The position numbers and the translations under genes are program-made. Of a stretch of DNA of 64,000 nt, positions 36,109 through 45,677 are shown piece after piece (position 1 is the first letter of the stretch; the number at the start of each line of letters is the position of its first letter). The notes under the pieces were generated by a model. It saw only the letters and a list, made by a program, of their open reading frames with translations, was not told the DNA's origin and ran no database searches. This DNA comes from Alteromonas sp. ASW11-130 (lineage in GTDB: Bacteria; Pseudomonadota; Gammaproteobacteria; Enterobacterales; Alteromonadaceae), in NCBI RefSeq assembly GCF_026183735.1, contig NZ_JAPFRE010000002.1:88244-152243 (forward strand), read 5' to 3'.

Positions 36109-36867
36109 TTAAAATGATCCGAAGATTCGTTTTTTCTTCTTTTTCTTCTCGATCAGGCTGTCCTCTTTCATCAACGAAATCTTATACTGCGAAACTAGCT
36201 GTTGAATTTCTGCATGAGACTCTTTTTTTATAGATTGAAAAATAGAATTTTCAAGTTCAATTAACTCCTCATCGGATGGTGCTATAGCAAGTTCGCCTTC
36301 AACTTTTAATTCATATGTGAGTAATCCTTCATCAGAAAATGCTACATCATATGTGGATTCATACTTAATCTCCTGGTTCGGGGACAGAACCAATTGTCCC
36401 GATTCAGGCAGGGTATTCGGCAATAGAGAAGCCTCATAAGCGTTATCACTAAATGCCAATATCACTTGATTTAAAATAGATCTGATAGCGTCGTTTAAAC
36501 AGTTATCAGGAGGTTGTTCAAGCAAACATGTATAGCTAATATTGTTACTAAAAGAGAAAATTTCTTTTAACCGCTCTTTCTCTGAATTGAACGTATCTGT
36601 TGCCACCTGTTGTTGTTGTACAGAGAGTTGCTTTTCAAGCCTATTTTTTTGCGCCTCAAGATCACGAATTTTTTTTAACGTTAACTCCTCATCGATATTG
36701 CTAGTGTGAAGCAAATGATAATCTCGAACTTGAATTTCAGCTTCTAATAGCGCCAAGGCTTCGTTAAGGCGGACATCAGTAATGGCAATACTCGTTACGG
36801 AAACAAAAGCTAACAGGCCTCCGAAAATAGTTCGGAGCCCCTTCGTCAAACTACCCCGAGCTTCCAT
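36109..36867 (-). CDS. Signal-anchor coiled-coil protein, unknown function
   Basis: About 252 aa from ATG 36865-36867; the frame opens further to a TTG at 36909 without a ribosome site. The N-terminal hydrophobic segment (about residues 10-30) may be a signal peptide or anchor; a coiled coil rich in Leu, Glu and Gln follows (about 33-95). Two Cys (CLLEQPPDNC) may form a disulfide, and the last residues are a run of Lys followed by RIFGSF. No family recognised. Probably cotranscribed with the barrel protein and divergent from tssJ across about 340 nt. Confidence 0.6.
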   Translation of the reverse strand: MEARGSLTKGLRTIFGGLLAFVSVTSIAITDVRLNEALALLEAEIQVRDYHLLHTSNIDEELTLKKIRDLEAQKNRLEKQLSVQQQQVATDTFNSEKERLKEIFSFSNNISYTCLLEQPPDNCLNDAIRSILNQVILAFSDNAYEASLLPNTLPESGQLVLSPNQEIKYESTYDVAFSDEGLLTYELKVEGELAIAPSDEELIELENSIFQSIKKESHAEIQQLVSQYKISLMKEDSLIEKKKKKKRIFGSF

Positions 36868-37208
36868 GTGGTATTTCACTTTTTGTTTCGAATTGAATTG
36901 AATGGTCAAACAACTATCAATTTAAGTAAATACCACCCCTTTCGATAAAGCAAACTTAAGTACCACATTTATCGCGGTTCAAAAACGCACCGGTGACACG
37001 TTTTATTCTCGTGTCTAATCTTACCTCGATACGGTTTTGACCCACCCAACTGCATTCTGTCTTATTCTTTTAAATGACCTTCCGCGAATAAACGTTCATT
37101 TATTGACCAATCTTTATAAGCCGCCTATTCTCTAATGACTTTCTAAAATTTTTAGCTTGTTAAATTTCCACACAAATAAGAAAGGACAGGCTAGCGCAAG
37201 AATTCATA

Positions 37209-37736
37209 ATGACCAACAATTCTGTTTTACTTTCATATTGGAGAAGTCAATCCCGGCTTTACGCCAAAACAATGTTAATGGTTCTGTTAGCCGGCTGTTC
37301 GAGTATTCCTGAATTCGGGGCTGTCGTTTCCGACGCTATTAGTGACGATACTTATTCCGTAGAAGTTCGCGTAAAAACGTCCAAAAAACTGAATCCTGAC
37401 GCTAACGATAGATCTTCTCCCTTGCAAGTCAGAATCTTCCAATTAAAAGATGATGCGTCTTTTAAAAAGCTATCGTTAGATGAACTTCTCTTTCTAACAA
37501 AGGATGCGTTCGCTTCCCATGACGTTATCGCTGCTGAGGATTCGACGTTATTGCCTGCGACAACTCAGACTTTAGAGTTAAGCATTAATTCAAACACTGT
37601 TTACTTAGGCGTTTTAGCAGCGTTTCAACGTGAAACTGGTAAGTATAAAAAGATTATTAAAGTGAAAGGAAAATGGAATCGGGATTTATGTATTCGTTTT
37701 GCCGAGTCTGATATTGAGTCGGCTAATTTATGTTAA
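37209..37736 (+). CDS. tssJ: T6SS outer-membrane lipoprotein TssJ
   Basis: A 175-aa lipoprotein that anchors the T6SS membrane complex (TssJ-TssL-TssM) to the outer membrane. The signal peptide ends in LLAGC, Cys30, with Ser at +2 for outer-membrane sorting. The core has the transthyretin-like pattern of TssJ: PLQVRIFQLKDDASF near 77 and a late strand LGVLAAFQ. It opens the tssJ-K-L-M-tagF-pppA-ppkA operon, and tssK starts 17 nt after its stop. The ribosome site is weak. The N-terminal region before the hydrophobic core is long (about 20 residues). Confidence 0.93.
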   Translation: MTNNSVLLSYWRSQSRLYAKTMLMVLLAGCSSIPEFGAVVSDAISDDTYSVEVRVKTSKKLNPDANDRSSPLQVRIFQLKDDASFKKLSLDELLFLTKDAFASHDVIAAEDSTLLPATTQTLELSINSNTVYLGVLAAFQRETGKYKKIIKVKGKWNRDLCIRFAESDIESANLC

Positions 37737-37753
37737 GTACTATAGGGGTTACC

Positions 37754-39094
37754 ATGGAATATCCAGTTATTTGGAAAGAAGGTACATTCGTTCTTCCCCA
37801 GCATTTCCAACAGCAGGAAAGATTTATACTGAGCCAAATATTCAGACAAACTTCCACTTTCCAACCTCACTTTTGGGGATTAAATAGCCTTTCAATTAAT
37901 AAATCTGATCTAGATAGAGGCATTATTAATGTTGAATCGATAAGTGGATGCTTCCCTGATGGAACGTGTTTCAATTGCCCCTCACCTAACCCTCTACCTT
38001 CGCAATTAAACCTGAGTGAATCCGATTCAAATTCAATTATTCATATCACGCTTGCGCGTCAGTCCAATTCACAATGTAATATCGATTATGATAAAAACAG
38101 CGAATCTCACCATCGTTATACTACTAAGGAACTTAGCGTAATCGATTGTGCCGATAACGGCGACGCGCACTCTCCTATATTAGTGGGCGACTTAAACTTG
38201 AAATTGGCTTTGGAATCTAAAACTAAAGAAATTGCAGACAACGTCGTGAGCTTACCGATAGCAAAAGTTAAATCAGTGAACGGAAATCGAATTACCTTAT
38301 GCGCTGACTTTATACCTGTAATAATCGATATTTCTCTATCCGAACGGTTGGCCCACTTTATATCTGAATTACACGCTATGTTTACTTCCCGGGGCGATGC
38401 GTTATCGAATAGAGTGTCAGGTTCTGGACGCACTACAGGTGTTACAGAATATTCTGAATTTCTCTTACTTCAACTAATAAATAGAGTTGAACCCTATCTA
38501 TACCAAATTTCAAAAGGAATACCTTGCCATCCTCACCAATTCTACCTTTTCTTAATTTCCTTAGCAGGTGAGTTATCGACTTACATGAAGTCTAAACGAC
38601 GGCCCACTCGCTTTCCTGTTTATAACCATAACGATTTAACTGATTGTTTTAACTTAATTATCAATGATATCAATGCGTCTTTTGATGTCGTTATTGAGCA
38701 AACAGCAATTCAGATAGAATTATCTAAACCTAAAAATGGCATTAGAGCAGCTAGGCTAAATCACAAGTCTCTGTTAAGAAACAGCACAATTATATTAGCC
38801 GTTTCAGCGAGTATTGCTGAAGACGTACTTCGCAATGAATTTCCTGCTCAAATAAAAATAGGCCCCGGCGAAAAGATTTTTTCATTGATCCAAAGTGCGC
38901 TACCGGGGATCAAAATTAATTTGCTGTCTCATGTTCCACCTGAACTGCCTTACCGATCTGGGTATTGTTATTTCCAATTAGATAAGGCCTCCAGTTTATG
39001 GCCTGAACTTGAAGAATCAAAAGGATTAGCTATTCATGTTAGTGGAAATTACCCCGACCTAGTTATGGAACTTTGGGCACTTAAAAAGAAATAA
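37754..39094 (+). CDS. tssK: T6SS baseplate protein TssK
   Basis: A 446-aa trimeric connector between baseplate and membrane complex. The start is ATG 37754, with AGGGG 6 nt upstream and the family-typical N-terminus PVIWKEGTFVLPQHFQQQERF; a longer frame from 37730 is not needed. The C-terminal head ends with VPPELPYRSGYCYFQLD and a final AIHVSGNYPDL strand as in other TssK. The middle (about 70-125) is Ser/Asn-rich and less conserved. Located between tssJ and tssL as in many clusters. Confidence 0.95.
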   Translation: MEYPVIWKEGTFVLPQHFQQQERFILSQIFRQTSTFQPHFWGLNSLSINKSDLDRGIINVESISGCFPDGTCFNCPSPNPLPSQLNLSESDSNSIIHITLARQSNSQCNIDYDKNSESHHRYTTKELSVIDCADNGDAHSPILVGDLNLKLALESKTKEIADNVVSLPIAKVKSVNGNRITLCADFIPVIIDISLSERLAHFISELHAMFTSRGDALSNRVSGSGRTTGVTEYSEFLLLQLINRVEPYLYQISKGIPCHPHQFYLFLISLAGELSTYMKSKRRPTRFPVYNHNDLTDCFNLIINDINASFDVVIEQTAIQIELSKPKNGIRAARLNHKSLLRNSTIILAVSASIAEDVLRNEFPAQIKIGPGEKIFSLIQSALPGIKINLLSHVPPELPYRSGYCYFQLDKASSLWPELEESKGLAIHVSGNYPDLVMELWALKKK

Positions 39095-39124
39095 GGTGCT
39101 TACGTTTAAAGGGGACAAGATAAA

Positions 39125-40519
39125 ATGAATGACAAGACGATCATCCGGCCTGGAGGGAAGCCAAAACGTTCAGGCAATAAGTCTAATTCCCCCCTTAAGA
39201 GTGCCATGAGACGAGACGGTACCCCACGAAGATCTCTTTCTGATTTAGTGAATCAGCAACACTTTGCTTCAACTCCCATGGGCGAAAAAGATGAGCGTCC
39301 TGGCGCGGCACGTGAGTTTTATACTCACCATTCAGATGACATCAAATCAATTTTAGCACCTGTTTTATTGTTAGTATCACAAGTTAAAAATGTGCAAAAG
39401 CCAACCAATTTAGAAGAACTAAAATCGACGATAAAAGAAAAAATTTCATTTTTGCAGTCTACCAACTTCGGCCAGCATAGCGACTTTACTGCAAGTGAAG
39501 AAGTCACTTACGGCCTATGTTGTTATATTGATGAAACAGTATTGAATACACCCTGGGGCTCGCATAGTAGCTGGTCGCAAGAAAGTTTACTTGTCATCTT
39601 TTTCAAAGAAACCTGGGGCGGCGAGCGATTCTTTCAAATACTTGATAGTATGAAAAACGACCCCTCATACTACATTGATATTATTGAAGTTTATAATATA
39701 TTTTTAGAATTAGGGTTTGAAGGTCAATACCGGCATCAACCAGACGGAACCAGAATATTAAGCCAAATTAAGGAGGAAAATTTTCTACTGATCAGTCAGT
39801 ATAAGCCGGGCTTTAACAACCCCCTTTCCGACCAGTGGCGACCACATTCAGTAGACAAAGCAACGTATCTGAAAACCATTCCCCAATGGGCGGTATGGAC
39901 TAGCGTGGTCGCCGTGTGTTTGGCTGTATTTTTTTACCTCAACCTTTCACTAAGTAGCCACGCGGATCCGGTCAAACGAAAATTAGTCGAATTACGAAAC
40001 GTCGGCGCACTCGGAACAATAGATAACCCTTTTTTTTATCCCGAAAAAAATAGTATCCCTATCAAAGCCAACACTGACACTACCCAAACCCTTTACACAT
40101 TACTGACAGATAATCTCAAGCCGGAGATTTCGACTGAAATATTTATGTTAGATAAAGTAGATGAAGGTGTGATTGTAAGAATGTCGCGCCCCGATCTTTT
40201 TAATTCCGGCAGCGATAAACTTTCTGAACACTACATCCCCTCTATCGAAAAACTTGCGCGAATACTTAACAACACCAACACCTCTATTGTTATCAGCGGC
40301 CACAGTGATGATGTCCCAATTCGTACAATAAAATACCCCGATAATTGGGCATTATCTGAAGCCAGAGCAATTACGGTTAAAAAAATACTACAAGCTCAAC
40401 ATGAAAACAGCTTACAAATTTTGGCAAGAGGTTTAGCCGATACCATAAATCTTGCACCCAACACCACGCCTGAGAATCGTGCGAAAAACAGACGTGTTGA
40501 AATATTGATAAAGGGTTAA
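39125..40519 (+). CDS. tssL: T6SS inner-membrane protein TssL with OmpA-like domain
   Basis: A 464-aa extended TssL. Residues 1-60 are a basic Ser/Gly-rich tail, about 65-250 the cytoplasmic DotU domain (YGLCCYIDETVLNTPWG, FFKETWGGERFF), 256-277 the single membrane helix, and about 345-464 an OmpA/MotB-type peptidoglycan-binding domain (ISGHSDDVPI, NRRVEILI). The fused domain lets this TssL hold the complex to the cell wall directly, a role taken by a separate protein in systems with short TssL. It precedes tssM by 10 nt. Confidence 0.95.
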   Translation: MNDKTIIRPGGKPKRSGNKSNSPLKSAMRRDGTPRRSLSDLVNQQHFASTPMGEKDERPGAAREFYTHHSDDIKSILAPVLLLVSQVKNVQKPTNLEELKSTIKEKISFLQSTNFGQHSDFTASEEVTYGLCCYIDETVLNTPWGSHSSWSQESLLVIFFKETWGGERFFQILDSMKNDPSYYIDIIEVYNIFLELGFEGQYRHQPDGTRILSQIKEENFLLISQYKPGFNNPLSDQWRPHSVDKATYLKTIPQWAVWTSVVAVCLAVFFYLNLSLSSHADPVKRKLVELRNVGALGTIDNPFFYPEKNSIPIKANTDTTQTLYTLLTDNLKPEISTEIFMLDKVDEGVIVRMSRPDLFNSGSDKLSEHYIPSIEKLARILNNTNTSIVISGHSDDVPIRTIKYPDNWALSEARAITVKKILQAQHENSLQILARGLADTINLAPNTTPENRAKNRRVEILIKG

Positions 40520-40529
40520 GGGAAAGCAT

Positions 40530-43500
40530 ATGGCGTCCAAAAGTAAATGGAAGAGGATTATACAAAATAAATGGTTATACCGAGGCGTGGGATTTGTCTC
40601 GATTTCATTCCTTATCTGGTTTGTCGGTCCCCTTATAGCCATTGGGGGCCACTATTTCCTCGACTCGATAGCGGAGCGGCTGGTTGTCATCGGTTTGATA
40701 GTTATATTCGTATTGATTTACATCGCAATCAAACGCGCTCGACTTAAGGCTAAAAGTAAAAGCTTTGCAGATAAACTAAAGTTAGAAGGAGAACGGAGAG
40801 AAGAAGCCGATGCAGTAAGTTCCCGCTTTGACGAAGCAATGTCAACGCTTAAAGCCGCCACATCATCGAAAGGTGAGATGCTTATTCAGCAACTCCCCTG
40901 GTATATATTGATTGGACCACCTGGTTCAGGCAAGACGACCATTCTGAATAACTCTGGATTGGAGTTTCCTCTGGCGGAAGACTTAGGTGTGAATACTGTA
41001 CAAGGAATAGGTGGGACAAGACACTGTGATTGGTGGTTCAGTAACGAAGCTGTTTTGATTGATACTGCGGGAAGATTTACTACACAGGATAGCAATAAAG
41101 AAGTCGACAAAGCTGCATGGAAAAGTTTTCTTAATGTACTAAAGAAGAACCGTAGAGTACAACCCATTAATGGCGTACTAATAACCGCCAGTATCAGTGA
41201 GCTTTTGTCAAAATCTGAGAATGAGAAAAAACTTTACTCCAAGACTATCCGAAGAAGAGTTGACGAACTATCTGAAGAACTTGGTTTTTGTTTCCCAATT
41301 TATTTTATTTTTACAAAGTGCGATTTAATCAGAGGTTTCAGCGCTTACTTCAGTTCTATTACTCCCCACGAAAGAGAGCAAGTTTTTGGCCACACCTTTA
41401 CTTATGAGTTTGCAAAGGGACAAGACCAGGCATTTGATATTACAGAATACGAAGAATACTTCGACGAGTTGATAAACCGATTAAATGAAAAATTAACCTT
41501 ACAATTATCTACCCATAAAGATAAATCGAAAAAAGCAGAAATTTTGGCTTTCCCAGCGCAGCTAGCCAGTTATAAAAAGCACATTCAAACGTTTCTTACT
41601 GACATATTCGCGGAAAACAAGTTTCAACGGCCCGCTATGTTACGCGGTATCTATTATACATCTGGTACCCAACAAGGTAGCCCCTTAGATAGTTTATTGG
41701 GGTCGATTGCGTTAGAAATGGGCGTTGGAGAGACTGAAGACCTACACTTCAGCGGGCTAGGCAAAAGCTTTTTTATCAAAGATTTACTGACTAAGGTTAT
41801 TTTTGTCGAGCGCAACATTTCAACGTTTGATTATAGAAAAGAAAGGCTCCATAAGCGTCTACAACTAACAAGTATTGCTGCTGCACTTATTATATGTGTG
41901 CTCTTGTCCGGTTTGTTCTATAAATCTTACCAAGACAATTTAACCAAAATAGCCGCTATTGACCACATAGCCGATAACCAAAAGGCATTAGTCCGCACCC
42001 GCGAAAATCGGGTCCCTACGTTCACCAATGTTATCGCTGAGCTTGATAATGCCTATTCCGGTATGAATGTGTTTAAGGATGATAACGCAATTAGTCATCT
42101 CGGGTTATCGCAAAAATCGAGCTTAAACAGACAAATTTATGCGACCTACTTATCCACCCTAGAGACACGCTTACTCCCCTTGGTCAAAGCTCGGCTTGAG
42201 AAAAATATCGCTCATTCGCTGGAAAACGGAGAAACCATTGATACCAACGTTTTCCTTAAAGCTTACTTACTCTATGCGGGTAAAAGCGAATCAATACAGC
42301 AATCTGAAAAAGATTGGTTACAAACGTTGACCGTCGAAGATTGGCAACAAGGCCTCAGGTTAAATTCGGAAGCTCACCAATCTTTAGCATTTCACTTCAA
42401 CCAATTACTAAAAAGTGCTTTTGCGCAGATTCAAGTGAATGAAGATTTGTTAACGCGCGCTCAAGCAGCTCTTCGACGAAGACCAATTGAAGAATTGGTG
42501 TACGCAGATTTAAAATTTAGACTGGAAGCCGAATTCACCAAAAGATTAACTTTCCACGAATTATCGGGGCCAGATGGTGCGATGTTGTTCAAGGCTAACA
42601 CAATGGGCGATCTTAGCGAAGTCACTATCCCCCAACTTTTTACCAAACAAGGTTTCGTAACGTTTTCTGAGCAACTGTCAGAAGCCCTTTCTGATAAGGT
42701 GAACGATGCTTGGATCCTAGGACAAGAAAAGAGTGATTATTCGAAAGATGAAATAAAAGCAATTGAAGCTAACGTGTTTGCCTTGTATGAATCTGATTAT
42801 ATAAAAGCATGGCAAGCATTTCTTAATCAACTTGCTATCAGGCAGCCCTACTCTATCGAGTCAGGTACGGAAGTAATGCTAACCCTTCACCATTCCACTG
42901 GCCCTCTAAACACGTTACTGTCGAACGTGGCCTACGAAACATATTTTGACGCGGATAGAAGTGTAAAAGAGACAATAAGTAAAATAGACTCTATCACTAA
43001 AAACGCTAATGAACGGCTTCGAAAAGTAATAAGGAATGTTAATAAATATAGCCAGAACCAAGCCGATAAAGAAATCTATCCTGGCTACAACATAAACAAA
43101 CATTTCAACCTACTTCACCAGGTGGCTTTGGAAACCAGTGGACAGAATACGCTGTCAAAACTTAGTGATACACTCGCTCAATTTTCAGACATGATACTTA
43201 CTACGCTCTCAGATTCATTTTCCGAAAGCCCTGCATTGGATAAGACATTTGAACGGATCAACGGGGGCCGCCAAAGTGAATTTAATAACCTTAATGTTTC
43301 TTCTCGCACCTTTCCTTCTATTATAAAAACATGGGTTGATGATGTAGCAGAATTAGGCTGGCAATTACTGCTTCTTCAATCCAAAGAAGAAATTCAAGAA
43401 CGCTGGGGACAGCAAGTCTGGTCGATATACGAGCAAACATTGAATAACAGATACCCGTTGATTAAAAATTCGGAGCAGGAAGCGGAGCTCATAGACTTCG

Positions 43501-44087
43501 TGTCATTTTTCAAACCTGATGGCGTATTAGATAGTTTCTCAAAAGAATATATTTACCCATTTATCGAGACGCAAAACGGAGGGTGGAAGTTAAGAAACCT
43601 TGGTGGTAAAACTATTCAGTTTGATGCTGCAAGTTTGAATCGTATAAAACAGCTTTCCAACATCACGAATACATTTTTTAAGGACGGGCGAGATACGCCA
43701 TCATTACTCCTTTCTTTTACTCCCCTCTCGCTGGATGCCAGCGCAACCAAATTCAGTCTTATCGCAGGCGGACAAGTCGTCGAGTATGCGCACGGTCCGC
43801 GGCGGACCAAAAAAATCAATTGGCCACTTCCACCTTCCAATGATGAAAGCAGACTTTCGTTTCGCTCTGCCAGTGGTAATAAATATGAAAAAGTTGAACA
43901 AGGCCCCTGGTCATTATTCCATATCTTCGATGAAGCTAAAATAGCCCCTACATATAACGGCTCTACTTACACCATAAACTTTAGCCACAATAGTTTTTCT
44001 GCCGTATATGAAATGAGGGCTGATAGTGAAATTAACCCCCTTAGTTTGATTTACCTGGGTCAAGCTAATTTACCAGAGAATTTATAA
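40530..44087 (+). CDS. tssM: T6SS membrane-complex protein TssM (IcmF)
   Basis: An 1185-aa inner-membrane protein forming the periplasmic channel core with TssJ and TssL. Helices lie at about 20-45, 50-68 and 443-463. The cytoplasmic NTPase-like domain has an intact Walker A (GPPGSGKTT, residues 129-137) and DTAGR (178-182), so ATP or GTP binding is likely. The large C-terminal periplasmic part ends in a beta-rich domain that binds TssJ. The length is normal. The tagF start follows the stop with no gap. Confidence 0.96.
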   Translation: MASKSKWKRIIQNKWLYRGVGFVSISFLIWFVGPLIAIGGHYFLDSIAERLVVIGLIVIFVLIYIAIKRARLKAKSKSFADKLKLEGERREEADAVSSRFDEAMSTLKAATSSKGEMLIQQLPWYILIGPPGSGKTTILNNSGLEFPLAEDLGVNTVQGIGGTRHCDWWFSNEAVLIDTAGRFTTQDSNKEVDKAAWKSFLNVLKKNRRVQPINGVLITASISELLSKSENEKKLYSKTIRRRVDELSEELGFCFPIYFIFTKCDLIRGFSAYFSSITPHEREQVFGHTFTYEFAKGQDQAFDITEYEEYFDELINRLNEKLTLQLSTHKDKSKKAEILAFPAQLASYKKHIQTFLTDIFAENKFQRPAMLRGIYYTSGTQQGSPLDSLLGSIALEMGVGETEDLHFSGLGKSFFIKDLLTKVIFVERNISTFDYRKERLHKRLQLTSIAAALIICVLLSGLFYKSYQDNLTKIAAIDHIADNQKALVRTRENRVPTFTNVIAELDNAYSGMNVFKDDNAISHLGLSQKSSLNRQIYATYLSTLETRLLPLVKARLEKNIAHSLENGETIDTNVFLKAYLLYAGKSESIQQSEKDWLQTLTVEDWQQGLRLNSEAHQSLAFHFNQLLKSAFAQIQVNEDLLTRAQAALRRRPIEELVYADLKFRLEAEFTKRLTFHELSGPDGAMLFKANTMGDLSEVTIPQLFTKQGFVTFSEQLSEALSDKVNDAWILGQEKSDYSKDEIKAIEANVFALYESDYIKAWQAFLNQLAIRQPYSIESGTEVMLTLHHSTGPLNTLLSNVAYETYFDADRSVKETISKIDSITKNANERLRKVIRNVNKYSQNQADKEIYPGYNINKHFNLLHQVALETSGQNTLSKLSDTLAQFSDMILTTLSDSFSESPALDKTFERINGGRQSEFNNLNVSSRTFPSIIKTWVDDVAELGWQLLLLQSKEEIQERWGQQVWSIYEQTLNNRYPLIKNSEQEAELIDFVSFFKPDGVLDSFSKEYIYPFIETQNGGWKLRNLGGKTIQFDAASLNRIKQLSNITNTFFKDGRDTPSLLLSFTPLSLDASATKFSLIAGGQVVEYAHGPRRTKKINWPLPPSNDESRLSFRSASGNKYEKVEQGPWSLFHIFDEAKIAPTYNGSTYTINFSHNSFSAVYEMRADSEINPLSLIYLGQANLPENL

Positions 44088-44900
44088 ATGACTGGATTTT
44101 TTGGCAAGATACCAACAAAAGGCGATTTTGTATCCCGTAATCTCACGTCATCTGCATCGCAAAAATTGCTATCCTTTTTCACCGATGGTATGAAAACGGC
44201 TCGCTCCAAAATGGATGATAGCTGGACTGAGCATTATTCTACAGCGCCGATATGGTACTTCTACTTATCGCCAGGTGTCATAGGCGAACAGGCATACCTA
44301 GGGGCATGGATGGTCAGTGTCGATAATGTTAATCGCCAATTTCCATTTATAGCTCTGTCAAAGTTGGCCACACCGCCAGATACGCTAGCTGATATAGGGT
44401 TGTACACTGAATGGTTGTTACAACTAGAACATTTCATGCTGGATTTACTTGAACCCGATATGGATACAGATGAATCCCTTAATGCAATCCATAAGTTTGA
44501 GCTATCAACTAATGCTGACCCACGATTATCGATTGATTCTCTTTTGGAAGGTACCGGGGAACAAGACTCAGTACAGTATTCACACTTTGAGCAAGCGGTG
44601 CTAAAAAAACTTGAAAGGCTGGAACAAAGCGTTCAAACAATCGAACTATTTATCACAAAAGTGTCTGACACTGAGAACGAAACCAAAGAAAAAACGGCTA
44701 CAATTGACGCACTTTCTTTTGATATTAATTTAGCAGAATATTCGTCTCAGTTTTCAGAATTCATCCTACCTACCCACACCCAACACTCTGTTTGGTTAAC
44801 CCAAGGTAGCAACCTGGTGCCGGAGTCAGTCGTTATTTATAAGGCACTTCCGCCACCGGAGAATTTCTTTAAGTTCGTCGGCGGCGCTCCTCATGCGTAG
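44088..44900 (+). CDS. tagF: T6SS-associated protein TagF
   Basis: A 270-aa cytoplasmic protein with the TagF N-terminal signature GFFGKIPTKGDFVSRNL and WYFYLSPGVIGEQAYLGAWMVSVDNVNRQFPF. In Pseudomonas aeruginosa TagF restrains the H1-T6SS post-translationally. In some bacteria it is fused to PppA; here the two are separate but overlap by 8 nt. Its presence with pppA, ppkA and an FHA protein indicates the threonine-phosphorylation control pathway. Confidence 0.93.
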   Translation: MTGFFGKIPTKGDFVSRNLTSSASQKLLSFFTDGMKTARSKMDDSWTEHYSTAPIWYFYLSPGVIGEQAYLGAWMVSVDNVNRQFPFIALSKLATPPDTLADIGLYTEWLLQLEHFMLDLLEPDMDTDESLNAIHKFELSTNADPRLSIDSLLEGTGEQDSVQYSHFEQAVLKKLERLEQSVQTIELFITKVSDTENETKEKTATIDALSFDINLAEYSSQFSEFILPTHTQHSVWLTQGSNLVPESVVIYKALPPPENFFKFVGGAPHA

Positions 44901-45660
44901 TTGTTTCACTAACAAAAAAATTGATCTTTCTTTCGGCTGGAGATCAATCGAGATGACAGAAACCGGTAAAGTTCGTGAAGTGAACGAAGACAGTGTGATG
45001 ACCAACAACGAACAGGCACACTGGGCAGTGGCAGATGGAATGGGTGGACACCTGGCCGGTGACATTGCCAGCCAAATGATAACCAATAATCTTGCTCCCC
45101 TTTCCCATAAGGAGAATCTCGCTGATTTTTTAGAAGATATAGAAGATACGCTATTAGGCGTAAATCAAAATCTATTTTCACTGGCCCAGTCACGTAATTC
45201 GGTTATAGGCTCTACCATTGTAGGCGCGGTAATCCACCAAGGTTTTATAGTCATTTACTGGGCGGGCGACAGTCGTGCATATGTGTTACGAAATAACACG
45301 CTTCGACAAATCACAGAGGACCATACTGTAGTTCATGAAATGCTGCAAAATGGCCAAATTTCTGCCGCGGAAGCCAAAAGTCATCCGGACCGGAATGTTA
45401 TCACCCGGGCAGTAGGTTCCCATCCCAAACTATTCGTTGATTTCCATATGCAACAAATTGACGAAAATGACTTATACCTAATCTGTAGTGATGGCATCGA
45501 GAAAGAAATTGCAGATGAAGAATTGGAATTAATTCTTCGTCCTAAGACAGATATTGAAGAAACGGGAAAAGCATTATTAAACGAAACGCTAAGACGTGGT
45601 GCCAGAGATAATGTCTCGTTTATATTAATTAAGCCCGTCTCTATTAGCAATATCACCTGA
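44893..45660 (+). CDS. pppA: T6SS PP2C-type protein phosphatase PppA
   Basis: A 255-aa metal-dependent Ser/Thr phosphatase. PP2C motifs are in order: VREVNEDS, VADGMGGHLAGD, GSTIVGAV, AGDSRAY, CSDGIEKE and ARDNVSFIL, with the metal-binding Asp residues present. It should reverse PpkA-dependent phosphorylation of the FHA protein and switch the apparatus off. The start overlaps tagF by 8 nt, and the protein may begin at the internal Met in IEMTETGKVREVNED, as most PppA lack the first 20 residues. Confidence 0.94.
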   Translation: MRSCFTNKKIDLSFGWRSIEMTETGKVREVNEDSVMTNNEQAHWAVADGMGGHLAGDIASQMITNNLAPLSHKENLADFLEDIEDTLLGVNQNLFSLAQSRNSVIGSTIVGAVIHQGFIVIYWAGDSRAYVLRNNTLRQITEDHTVVHEMLQNGQISAAEAKSHPDRNVITRAVGSHPKLFVDFHMQQIDENDLYLICSDGIEKEIADEELELILRPKTDIEETGKALLNETLRRGARDNVSFILIKPVSISNIT

Positions 45661-45677
45661 CGATAATCAGTGTACTC

